A DNA stretch of 64,000 nt from Trebouxia sp. TZW2008 (taxonomy: Eukaryota; Chlorophyta; Trebouxiophyceae; Trebouxiales; Trebouxiaceae). Of the stretch, positions 10,497 to 21,600 are shown piece after piece. The notes under the pieces are model-generated. The model searched no databases and had not been told where the DNA came from. It saw nothing but the letters and a program-made list of their open reading frames with translations. Position 1 is the first letter of the stretch. Every line of letters begins with the position of its first letter. Made by a program: the position numbers and the translations under genes. Where the stretch lies: NCBI GenBank assembly GCA_002118135.1, contig BDIU01000280.1, forward strand, positions 124,001 to 188,000, in the 5' to 3' direction.

Positions 10497-13400
10497 ATGG
10501 CAATGGCATTGATGTACAACGGTGTTCAATATGCACCTGTCAGCGCGAAACGATCTATCGTCGTGCCGCACTCCGCAGAAGTGCTCTGGTCAGTCATTGG
10601 CAAGTTTGGGAAACAGGCTTTGTGGATGGGGACCGTGGAGGGCCGGCCGATTTTCACGCAGCTGCTGGTATGCTGGGTCTCGCCTCAAAGTGTTCCTTTC
10701 AACAGCACGCTAAGCATGCTACATTTCAAGGTACTCCCTGTCATCAGAGGCTAGACACTTTATGACGTGATTGTATTTGTATGTCAGGGAGGCGAGTCAG
10801 CGGACTATGTTGGCGCAGTGAGGGTGTTTGGCATTGCTGACAAACTTCTGTTTGAGCAGCTGACTAAGCTCGACAACCAAGACATGATCATGTGAGATGA
10901 GCATGCACTTGTCGTTGATACACAGCTTGTGCGTGGCTACCTGTATCACGTGAGGGTTGGTTCATTCACTCCTTGCCCAGCTAATCTATGCTGTTGTGAG
11001 ACATGCTTCATTCTGCAAGGCAGGCACATGTTGCTCACCAACTGACAGGTCTGCTCGATGGCACGGTCAAACTCATCCTTGCTTTGGCGACACAGTTGCA
11101 TTCAGCTTTATGGCAAGCATATGCTGCTCCCCAACTGATAGACGTTTTCCATGGCCTGCTCAGGTGCTGGCAGCTCACAACCCATCCCATGAACAGCAAT
11201 CCTTTCCCTGCGGCTTTCCTGAATTGCAAAGCTTCTCTGCAAGTGTTCCCTGTGAGCATTCCTGGAGGTCAAGCCTTTACAGAATGGCGCATTGACCTTC
11301 TGACTGAGGCGCAGCATGTGGGCCATATGTCTAAGGCCATAGATGACATCATGCTTGTGGGCTACACAAGTAAGTTTCGTGTGCTTTTGCATTGAGCGCT
11401 TGCGTAGTGCATGAGTTGCTGGCTGCAACAGTCCTTCTTCTGTCTGTGTGATTTCACAGTATGGCACAATGCTACTCAATTGTACAAAGCATCACAGCTT
11501 AATTCTGCTTGACAAAGCTTACTATTGCTGATTGTGCTCAGCCAGACATCTCTGGCGCAATGTGGCATTGGATGGTTGTGACGTGAAAGCCTGTGCGGAC
11601 ACAATGCTTGGTGCTTCAAAACTTAGCTTTGTTCCAGTGAAGAAGAGCTGCTCATACTCAAGTGTGTGTCTAATGCACACAACACACGTTTGTTGACCGC
11701 TGGAGTCTTTGCCAATCTGGTTACTGTGATACGTGCTCCACTGAAAGATTCAAATATGATGCTGCCAGCCTAGCTCTCATTCAGGAGCTGCCTGCAGATC
11801 TGATCAGGTACATGCACAAGAGCATTAGTAGCAGTGGGGCCCACAGTTCAGGCAGTGCCACAGGAGGGGGTGTTGTGGGCATGCGTTGTCATGCACACAC
11901 CTAGCACCTGAGATAGAATGTGTGATGGACTTGTCTTTTACAAAGCTGCGATGTCGCTCATGCTACTTGCAGACCTGATCAAGTACATGAACAAGAGCAT
12001 GACGAGCAATGAGGGCACAGTTCAGGCAGTGCCACAGGAGGGGGTATTGCGGGCCTTCGCTGCCACCCACACACACCTAGCACCTGAGTTGAAGTGTGAT
12101 GCACTTGTCCTCTAACAACTTATGATGTTGCTCACGCTGCCTGCAGATCTGATCAAGTACATGAACAAGAGCATGACGAGCAGTGGAGGGCACAGCTCAG
12201 GCAGTACTACACAGGGGGGCATTGTGGGCAGCACTGTTGCACCGTCGGCTTATGGAGTGCAGTTCATGCCACAGCCAGCCGCTGTACATACTCACACACA
12301 GTCTCTGTCTCAAGGTACGACCTCACCCCCTTTCAATTGAAGGCTTACACACTTCCAGTCCAGTCTTGCATACGCAAGCGTCTGCTTGAGGTGAAGGCAT
12401 TGTGGGCAGCACTGTTGCACGTTCAGCTTATGGAGTGCACTTCATGCCACAGCCAGCCGCTATACAGACTCATACACAATCTCTGTCCCAAGGTACCTCA
12501 ATCCTTGCATTCTGGTCTTACACACACACTGTCTGCTTGAGGTGAAGGTATAGTGGGCAGCACTGTTGCATCCTCTGCGCATGGAGTGCACTTCATGCCA
12601 CAGCCAGCCGCTGTACAGACTCATACACAGTCTCTGTCCCAAGGTACCTCAATCCTTGCATTCTGATCTTACACACACACTGTCTGCTTGAGGTGAAGGT
12701 ATAGTGGGCAGCACTGTTGCATCCTCTGCGCATCAAGTGCAGTTCATGCCACAGCCAGCTGCTGTACAGACTCACACACAATCCCGGTACCAAGGTACGA
12801 CCTCAATCCTTGCAGTCTGGTCTTACACACACACCAGCCGCTTGAGGTGAAGGTATCATGGGCAGCACTGTTGCACCCTCAGCGTATGCAGTGCAATTCA
12901 CGCCACAGCCAGCCACTGTACAGACTCACACATAGTCTCTGTCCCAAGGTAGGACCTCAATCCTTGCAGTCTGGTCTTACACACACACTGTCTGCTCGTG
13001 ACAAAGTCATAGTGGGCAGCACTGTTGCATCCTATGGCAATATGCATGACACTTGTGGTGTTGCATGCAGCTACACAGTCAGGGCCTTTGACTGGCAGCT
13101 CCGCCTTCCTGCAACAGCCTACATTTGTGCCCGCCCCTGGTGAGAGCTTGGCAGCTTCAACCCCCCAATCTCAAGGAGGGTTGAACCCATCCCCCAGCGT
13201 CTTCCAACAGCAACCCATGCCACAGCACATGTACAGTCAATTCCAAGGGCAGCAGTTCTCAGGGCAACAGCAACAGTTCCCAGGTCAACAGCAACAGTTT
13301 CCTGGTCAGCAACAGCACCAGCAGCAGCAGTTTGCCCAGTACCCACAAAACCCATACCTTTTTCAGCAGCAGTCCAACTCATTTCAGTCAATGCAGATGC

Positions 13401-13627
13401 CACAGCATCAGTCACAGCAGCAGCAGCATGGTTTGAGGCACAGCGAGTCTGGTATCAGCCTGCCAGACTCACTTCGTAATGTACACAGGACACAGTCAGA
13501 GTCTGACAGGGCGTCCCAGTCAACCCTGAGGGGTGGCCAGACACAGCCTGGTGGGGGTCAGCCTCAGCAAGGGCAGTTGGCACAAGGAACATCAAATGTG
13601 TCCTTGCACAGCGACCAGGCCCCTTGA
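10497..13627 (+). CDS. SRPBCC protein with Gln-rich tail, paralogue B
   Basis: Exons 10497-10667, 10788-10891, 11164-11369, 12147-12314 and 13071-13627 join in phase to 401 aa. The first three exons have exactly the same lengths as in paralogue A (171, 104 and 206 nt) and encode a closely similar SRPBCC domain (VLWSVIGKFGKQALWMG, ADYVGAVRVFG, NPFPAAFLNCKASLQ). Exon 4 encodes the Ser/Gly linker (NLIKYMNKSMTSSGG). Exon 5 encodes a tail with SGQQQQFPGQQQQFPG-type repeats. ATG at 10497 (gcaaacATGG) matches the start of A; an in-frame ATG at 10440 would add 19 residues. Intron 4 contains an array of exon-4 copies, three of them open and in phase (separate entries). The pair arose by tandem duplication. 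Confidence 0.75.
11796..12112 (+). repeat. Two upstream decayed copies of paralogue B exon 4
   Basis: Before the intact exon at 12147, two copies start after similar acceptors at about 11796 (ATCTGATCAGGTACATG) and 11971 (GACCTGATCAAGTACATG). Both keep the IKYMNKS-like start and then shift frame or end at GGGGGT-like sequence. Each is followed by the phrase CACACACCTAGCACCTGAG. Confidence 0.65.
12381..13041 (+). repeat. Tandem array of exon-4 tail copies (possible cassette exons)
   Basis: Five units begin TCTGCTTGAG-like at 12381, 12532, 12683, 12837 and 12991 (period 151-154). Four contain a 102-nt block similar to the second half of exon 4: 12391-12492, 12542-12643, 12693-12794 and 12847-12948. 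Each block is preceded by GAG and followed by a donor (CAAG/GTA or AAG/GTA). Entered in the phase left by exon 4, the first three are open and keep the frame; the fourth has a TAG at 12933. The fifth unit is only a stub. Confidence 0.7.
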
Positions 13628-14534
13628 TAACAAGTGGTCACAGATGATTCTGCTATCTCTTACGGCTAGCACGCTCGATTTTTACAGGAGTGACTGAGGA
13701 TATGAACTCTCGCTCTTGAGTAGATAAATCGCACACATCAGATTGTGTTGTTCAGGGGCAACAGCTTTAGTTTGCTGTAGATGGGGAGTTGTCAATTTAC
13801 GGTAGATGAGTAGAAAGGCTGCGTCCAATGTGTGGATGTGATAGCTTAGCATGCTGATCATTTAGGGTTTAGGGCCTAAACCCTGATCATGCACCAATCA
13901 GCATACTATGCCTTCTCTGCACTGGGAACTTGCAAAATTGTGTAGTCAGGTCAAGAGATTCTGCCTTGATGTGCATCTGATGGTGGCATCCTTTTTTCTG
14001 GGCTAGGACATGTGCATTCCATCATGCCTCAGAATTTTTGCTGATTGGGCTTGCGCACCAGGTGCCAATAACCTCAAGTATCGCAACTGCTTGTCAAGCA
14101 AGCGCTCCAAATGATTACAAATTATCTGCTGTTTCATCCCTTGTTCAATGACTGTTGGTCAGGCACACCATGTCCTGGTTCGGAGCTGCTGCAAACTGTA
14201 ACGAGGCAATTTACAGTCCACCCATTAGCGATGTTATGGTCTGGCGGAAGGGAGAAAGCTTGACCAGATTTGAGTCAGTCGAGCAACCCCACCTGACATC
14301 TTCTTCAACCAAGTTTCAAATTAGTAGCACGTGGCTTTCTTCACACCTATCGTGCTCGGTGGCGACATGACGACCGCTTTACTGACACCCACATCGATAC
14401 GTCACGGAAACTGCACTGCAGCATTGAAGTGCAGCATCACAGAGCGGTCTTGAAGGGTCATTGTAGTCTCGCATAAGGTGCAGCCGATCGCAGAGTCGGC
14501 AGTGTCAGGACTTCGCAGTCTTGCGTCTCGTTGT
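13628..14534. other. Intergenic between paralogue B and the YqaJ gene
   Basis: No coding exon supported. It contains the inverted telomere-type motif described separately and the upstream region of the YqaJ gene. An in-frame GTG at 14478 precedes the chosen ATG at 14535. Confidence 0.4.
13861..13884. repeat. Inverted interstitial telomere-type motif
   Basis: Two TTTAGGG units are followed at once by the reverse-complement sequence, making a 21-nt palindrome at 13864-13884 (AGGGTTTAGG, one central base, CCTAAACCCT). TGATCA flanks the structure on both sides. TTTAGGG is the plant and green-algal telomere repeat. Confidence 0.75.
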
Positions 14535-17500
14535 ATGAGTCAAATAACGCCAAGCACGGGCCCTCCGTTTGTTGGAAAAGCGTCTGGGATTACACCGAAT
14601 CTTTTCTGGCGCCGTATCACCTTTGATCAGTTGAGAGCCCAGCAACAATACCACGGCCTTCCGCCTCTCAAGCACTTGAGACTCGAAAGCACTGCCGACT
14701 ACAGGTGCCCCCTTCCTCCGGCTGAAAACTAGTGTGGAGTAGGAAACATCCAGTCGAAGGCTCGAGATCAGTTGACCCCTGTCTCAACATCATTGCATAG
14801 CAGCACTTGCTCTACAGCGCTTGAACTCTGGCCTAACACTGTGAATTTTGCATTGCAGGCAAGTCAGGCAAGAAAGCCAGCTCTGGACTCAGCTACACCA
14901 AGGGTTGCTCACAACAGGCAGGCTAAATGCAGCGCTTGGCTTCTATGAGCCAGCAGCAGCAAAGCGGCTCAATATCCCAAGGGACAGAGTCAGCCACAAT
15001 GCAATCCTCTCAGCAATCTCCAACCTCCAGCTGCCAGCCTATGGACTGCAGCTGTTGGACAAGCCGGCAGCACCAGTGATCTCAGTACAGGCAACCACAG
15101 CTGTGACACAGCCACCGCAGGGCTTACAGAATGCCATTACAGTGTCTGAGTACGAGGCAGAGGCAATCAAGTTAGCTAATGCTGCTGCTGCTGCTGCTTC
15201 TTCTTCTGGCTATGGCAATAAGAGCTTGCACAAACGTCGTCGATCAAACAAGCACAAGCATCAGCAGCAGCAGCAGACAAGGGGCGCTGCCACAGCATCA
15301 GCAGCAGCAGCAGCAAACAACTCTGCATCAAAGGCTGCTGTGTTGCAAGCTAACCTGGAAGAAAGCAGTGTGGACCCATATGCAAGTACTGATGCCAGGC
15401 GCAAACGGTGCCAACTTGTAGCAGGCCGAGGTAAGGCTTTGTCAACATTTCCCTTTGTATGGTTTCTGTCTCTGCTGCCTGAAAACCATCAACATTTGGC
15501 CAATCTATGGCGTCATCTTGGCAACATCTGACTTTGCATCTCATGTGCTTAGGGTCGGCAAACATATGATGTGGTCCTGATTGCTTTTCGCTCGACAGCT
15601 TGTGAATTGGTGGCACAGTGCCTGCCGCAGCGCTGCCCAATTCAGTCCCATGTACCACTTTGATAACACATGCTGCAACACAGTCAAGGTGTTCAAAAAT
15701 GAATGTCTGAGCAGCATCAATAGATTGAATGACTTGTGTGCCATCTTTACCAGCCTTAAACCCTGTATGGTGTGTGCTTTGCATTGCAGCTTTCCAGCAG
15801 CTGTTGCTGATCTACAGGTGAAGGGGGCCTGCGAATGGCATGGGGAAGCACCCAGGAAGCTGCAGCGCTGTTCAGCGTCATGCACCTTTTCCCAAGCAGC
15901 CAGCTGGAAGAAGTAGGGTTGTGCTGGGTTGACCCTAAAATCCATATTCCCCCTGAATGGGGCATCTCCATGGAGGACCTGCCCCCTCTTGGAGCGTCCC
16001 CAGACGGCCTTATCAGGCATAGGGGCAGCGGGCACTTGCCTGAACCCGCCCTTGCTGCGCAGAGTGAAGTAGCAACCCAACACCAAGCAATTCAAAGCTC
16101 AGCTGCTCATGGCTCAGCCACTCACGGCTCAGCGTCACAAAGCTCAGCTACAGGCGGCTCAAGCACCCACAAACGAGCTCTTCTGTCAGGAACTGCAGGT
16201 GCTGCTTCTGCTACAAAGGATTCTGCATCATTGGCAGAGTTTGAGACGCTATTAGCAAAACTCCAAATCAGCTCAGCGCAGGCAGCTCAGACCAGAAATC
16301 ATCAGCCTGCTTTCCAATCACAGTGTGCTACCATTTTTGCTGCTGCTACTCCTTCCGCCACACATGCTATCACCCATTCCAATATGGCTGCTGCTAAGAC
16401 AGTGCTATCAGCGCAGGCCACGCCTTTCAGACCAATGTCAACAGCTCAACAGTCACCATGGTATGGCAGGACCCCACCTTCGCCTGCAGCTGGTGCCTCA
16501 ACTTCTTCTTCTTCTTCTTCAACAACAGCAGCTTCACAAGCTGTTGCGCCATCAGTCGTGTCAGCACAACCAGCAGCTTCTGAGTCTGCTTCAGCATCAG
16601 TCACGGCCATGTCAGCGCAATCAGCAGCTTCTGACTCAGCTTCAGCATCAGTCACGGCAGCGCTGGCAGAAGCTGACACGGCAACTCCTCCTCAGCAGAC
16701 AGAACATGAAGCAGGTGAGTGGCTAGAGGCAGTGGAGATAAAGAATGTGTGCCCATTCAGAGAAGCCAGGGATCTGAACGGCAATGGCAAGCAAAGACGG
16801 GTGTTTAGAGTATCTGACCCTGGACCATACATGAGGGTATGACCTGTCCTCACTTCTTTTGTGGTCTATCAGTCAGTTGCAGCGCAGATTTTCTGCTGTC
16901 CTGTGCATTCACTCTTCTTGAGGCTAGTAATGTCTGTCTTCATTTAGAAGCCATCAAGCACTTTTGTCATGCATGCATTAAATCAAAAGCGAACAAAGGC
17001 ATTTAATGAGCCCTGATGCAGCACAGTCATTCCAATGTGCAATTTATTGATTTGTCCCATGTCTGCACAGCTGAAACAATTCTGCTATGTATGACTGAAC
17101 GATTTGATCATAGACCACATCAATCTGACCTGGAGATTTGATTGTATTCTCTGATGAGACATGCTGGCTGATCCCTCTCGCAAGGGCAGTTGTCCTGAAA
17201 GCAGGCGATGTTCACGCAGGTGCCCTGCCACTTCGTGCCCCAGCTGCAGATGGAGATGCTGGCTTCTGGCGCAAAGTCGGCTCTGGTTGTTAGCAGATCA
17301 GCGACTCAGGTGCGGCATATATGTATTCCAATGCATCGCTCAGGTCACTCATGCACCACTTCAATTCTGAAGTCAACAGCAGGTGCAGGGGTACCACTGC
17401 CTGCTGAGTCTACACCTGCTATCTGATAGTTGTTGTAGCTTTCAGACTTGTCAAGTCTCGTGCCGGCAACACTTCAAAGCGTGTCCCATCAGCAGTCTGA

Positions 17501-17874
17501 TGGAGCATTGGACAGACATTAGTGGATTGAGCTGTGACTGGTCAGCACATGCAGCTGTCAGCCAAGTTCACAATTGTGTTCACAAGAGGAGCTCTGTTGC
17601 ATTGCTGATTTGAAGTGATGTGATGCAGGGTGTCAGAGTCTTCAGAATGCACAGGCATACAGCCTTTCTCCAACAGATGCTGCACACAATCAGTCAGCTG
17701 TACACCAAATACGTACAGACTAATAGGGACCCTCCAACAAATGTTTTCATAGAGCAAGCTGCATATCAGCAATTTCTGCGGACCACTCTCAATGTTGCTG
17801 CAAGTGCTGAGATTGTTCTGGATTCACAAACTCAAGCACTGCCAAACGTGCAGGATTGCAGCATGTTTCTCTGA
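14535..17874 (+). CDS. YqaJ/lambda-exonuclease-type PD-(D/E)XK nuclease
   Basis: Exons 14535-14704, 14859-15430, 15818-16836, 17220-17309 and 17629-17874 join in phase to 698 aa. Family marks in order: LWTQLHQGLLTTGRLNAALG (about residues 65-84, the RxxxLTAS-like opening); WGSTQEAAA (about 255, conserved Glu); LGASPDGLI (about 305, metal-binding Asp); VEIKNVCPF (about 553, the ExK pair); VPQLQMEMLASGAKSAL (the conserved Gln helix); and a helical C-terminus with VRVFRMHR. This is the YqaJ viral-recombinase fold, a 5'-3' exonuclease or nickase family of phages, large DNA viruses and some plants and algae. A Ser/Ala/Thr-rich stretch of about 210 residues separates Asp from ExK. Exon 2 has an Ala run and a basic HKRRRSNKHKHQQQQ stretch that could be a nuclear signal. 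All core residues are present, so it may be active. Target and role (organelle recombination or nuclear repair) are unknown. Confidence 0.75.
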
Positions 17875-18622
17875 GGTGCGATCGCGTAATAAATCCAGGT
17901 TTTTGACAGCGTTGCCTTGTCAGCCTGGACTCAACGTTTGGTCTGTTTCAAGGTGCTGCTGTCTAATCTTTTGAGAAATTCTCCAGGCAGGATTCATTTG
18001 CTTGCCACTTCAATAGGCACTCTGACAAAATTGCGTCACATCTTTTATTGATTTGATTGATTGGTGTACTGAGCAATGTCACCCTGCAAAATCTGATGCA
18101 GGACTATCCATACTGATGTGGCCTACTTGTCTTGTAAAGATTGATTATTGTGCTGAACTCAGCTGTGACAACTGGACATCTTTGTGGATCGTATTACGCT
18201 TGGATGTGTTTGCAGTTTTTGACCCACTGACTTAAGGTCTTACATCCTCAGCTGTGCCACTGAGCAGATGCAAAATGTTCAGTAACAAGCATCTTCACGA
18301 TGACTGCTGCAGAGAGGTCAGGCAGCACTAGCAGTCTGGATCTAATTGTTGGGATTACAAAATCAAATGGGTCTACAGCAACCAGGGTGTACAGATACAG
18401 TGAGGCAGATGATGCAGAAACTCATTGAATGTTGACATGAATTTCACTCAAGTCATGTGCCTCAAACTTGAAAGCAGTCAGTTGAATTTCAAAATTTCAA
18501 GTCAAGTGCTACACACATTCAGCTTCACATATGACTTTTGCGCAAGCTTAGTTGTGGGGTTGCTACTATCGTCAACTTTGTTAACGCAGCCTGGAGAACT
18601 TGCACATACGCCAGCAGTGGTG
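17875..18622. other. Intergenic between convergent genes
   Basis: Lies between the stop of the YqaJ gene (+) and the stop of the membrane-protein gene (-). Nothing else recognised. Confidence 0.4.
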
Positions 18623-21600
18623 CTAGGGTTGGGAAAGCAGCCACGCATTCGGTTGCACATGTGGCATATAGCCAGAGCTGATTCGGAAGTCAAGCAAGAA
18701 GGTGAGAAACGAGGGAATAGCCAAGCCCATGAGCATCTGAAGAGCTGTGACAAGGCTCAAGCAAGCTGTGCCAGATGCATTGGCTTGCAGTGCCCTGCAG
18801 ATGTGCGGCGCACCTCCAGCTACCAAGACTATTGATGCCAACTGCAGCGGCACATGCCAGAAAAACCGCACCTGCATGAAAATCAGGCAAAAAACGTTAC
18901 AAACCACGCATATGGCCAAAAAGCTGTCCCAGATGCATTGGCTTGCAGTGCTCTGCAGATGTGCGGCGCGCCTCCAGCTGCCAGGACTATTGATGCCAGC
19001 TGCGGTGGCACATGCCAGAAAAAGCGCACCTGCATGAAAATCAGGCAAAAACCGTTACAAACCATGCATATGGCAAAAAAGCTGTCCCAGATGCATTGGC
19101 TTGCAGTGCTCTGCAGATGTGCGGCGCGCCTCCAGCTGCCAGAACTGTTGATGCCAGCTGCGGTGGCACATGCCAGAAAAAGCGAACCTGCAAAAGAAAT
19201 CAGGCAAAAAAGCTTATAGTTCATTGAAATGGCAAAAAAGCTTTGCGAAGAAGAGACCGCTGATGATGAGCAGATATGTGGCACTCCTCCAGCTGCCAAG
19301 ACGGTTGATGCCAGCTGTAGTGGCACATGCCAGGCAAAGTGCATCTGTTGAGAAGTCGCATCTAGAAAGCAGTCCGGCTACATGATGGGCTTGCATTGGC
19401 AGTCACCTTTTTGCAACAAATCATCAGAGCCTATGCAAATCATGGCGCAAAGCTGTTGATCAGGTCAGTGGCAGCATACATTGCAGGAAATGTTCACAAT
19501 GTAGTGAAAAACCATGCTGATGCATGCAAAATATAGCTCGTTCATTTTGACTGTCATTGCCGACTATCAACGGTGCAAAAGACGAGCTGGCATATACCTT
19601 GAGGGCCAGAAGCAAAGCGCCGTAAGCAGGAAGAGCCCCCACAGGTGGGCAGATGTGGGCTGCCAGTGTAGCTTGCAGCAAGATGCTAACACAAGCGTGA
19701 TCACACGCATCATAGTTGAGGTGACTGCTCATCTTCAGGCCCAGGCAGAAGCACAGCAAAACAGACCAAGATGACACACAGCTGGCTGGAAAAACAAGTA
19801 CTGCTATTGTTGACAGACCAGAGTAGGTGGTAAATACCTTGAGGCCAAGATACAAGCAGCCGGCTATAAGCAGGAAGAGGTCCATAGCAGGGCAGATGTG
19901 GGCTGCCAGCTTGTGAAAGAGGCTCCAGGTGACACATGAGAAAAATTGAAGATCAATTCCATGCTCAAACTGATTGTGTCAGCAAGTACCTTGAGGCCAA
20001 GATAGAAGCAGAGGGCTGTGAGCAGGAAGAACCCCCACAGGAGGGCAGATGTGGGCTGCCAGTGCAGCTTGTGGAAGAGGCTCCAGCTCATCCAGGTGTT
20101 GGCAAAGGGCAGCACCAGCAGCCGGTACATCCCAAATGCCCGGCCCCTACATACCATGCTCTTGTGTCAGTTCTTGGAAAGAGCAGAGCATAATTCTTCG
20201 TCTGCCTGAGTGGGCTGCCCAGCTGCTGGGTGTTTGCATGTCATGCTTTCTGTTAGATGCTGGACAGACCAATACATGCTAGAGGCCTGTCCACAACACA
20301 AAACATCACTCCATGTCAGATCTGAGACAGAGGATTAGACCGAGCAATGTGCATATCACCATTGCAATGTGCTGCTTAATTCTATCAGCATGACACCGCT
20401 AGCTCTTCAGAGTGGTGGATGAGAAAAGATGCAAAAGCCCACCCGTATTGAGCAAACTGCTCACACCACAGCCAGCGCATGGCCAGCAGCACAATGTCCA
20501 CGGCTGCTATGAGCATGCTGAACATGACAGCTGCATTGCTCTCCCCAGCCACAGTGGCTTCACTGAAATGGGCATACACAATGCACATGGACACCAGGTT
20601 GAAGAAGAAGTCCCCTAGGTCAAGGTCTGTGGCGTCTTGCCCACTGGGGGTCAGCTTGGGACCCATGGGGGTTCTGGACCCTGGATCAACAAAGCAATTA
20701 CTCTTGATGCATGAAGTTGTTGCATTGGCAAAAATGCTACATAACAACAGAGAATAGCAAGAAAAGGGAGCTAAGTTCAACTCATGCTGCAGCTCTACAA
20801 ATGCATCGCCATATCCAAGCATTTGATCTTTACCACATGCAAAGTGAACAACCAATCAACTTGACATGAGTAGTCTTCATTTGTTGATGTGATTACATCC
20901 AGTATTGCTGTGTAAGACCCCCCATGATCACGCTGAGCAGACGGCGCAAATCAGGGGCTGTTGCGCCTGTAAGGCCCACTGATTGCTGAGGAAGCAGCAG
21001 TCTGGAACAGTGCTGCTGGCATTCTGGGCACAGGCTACCAACACGCTGGCCTTAAGCAATAGATTGAGTGGACATCTTAAGTGCTTCTTTAGTCAGTGGC
21101 ACTCAGCCCCGGGATCGCTACATTGGGCTTGCTATGTTCACCTCGAGCGGGGGGTGCAAAACATGGGCTGGTGGGAATGCCCCTGTCAGGCCCATTTTGC
21201 ACTGCAGAGGCAGTTCTTCTGCAAGACGCCTGTTGGCATTGAGGGCACAAGCTATCATCATGCTGGCATTCTTGTTGGTCTCCTGCATACAATGACCTTC
21301 TTTGTCACTACTTTGGCCAATTTATGCTTTGCAGCTTTGGTAGCAGAAGTTGGGAACAAGACTTGACGCAATCATACCAAAGCAGACAAGAGAAAACATG
21401 ATGCCTGTTGGCATTGAGGGCACAAAGTTTCATCATGCTGGCACTGCTGTTCCTCTCCTGCATTGAACAGACCTGCCTCGTGAACACAAGTGGGCAGTTG
21501 CTGATCTCCTGCCTAATGAAGTGGCTTAACAAAGCTGTGCTTGATAGGCACAACTAAGCATTGTGTGTATTTCTGCAGGCAGCCTGCTCAGCAGAAAGGT

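Noticed and set aside
12381..13041. Regular repeat array resembling CRISPR
   Set aside because: Units are 151-154 bp, eukaryotic and clearly derived from the neighbouring exon. There are no short direct repeats with unique spacers and no cas genes.
14535..17874. Recent giant-virus insertion carrying the YqaJ gene
   Set aside because: The gene has four phase-consistent introns and lies among host genes with the same style. No other viral-type genes are adjacent.
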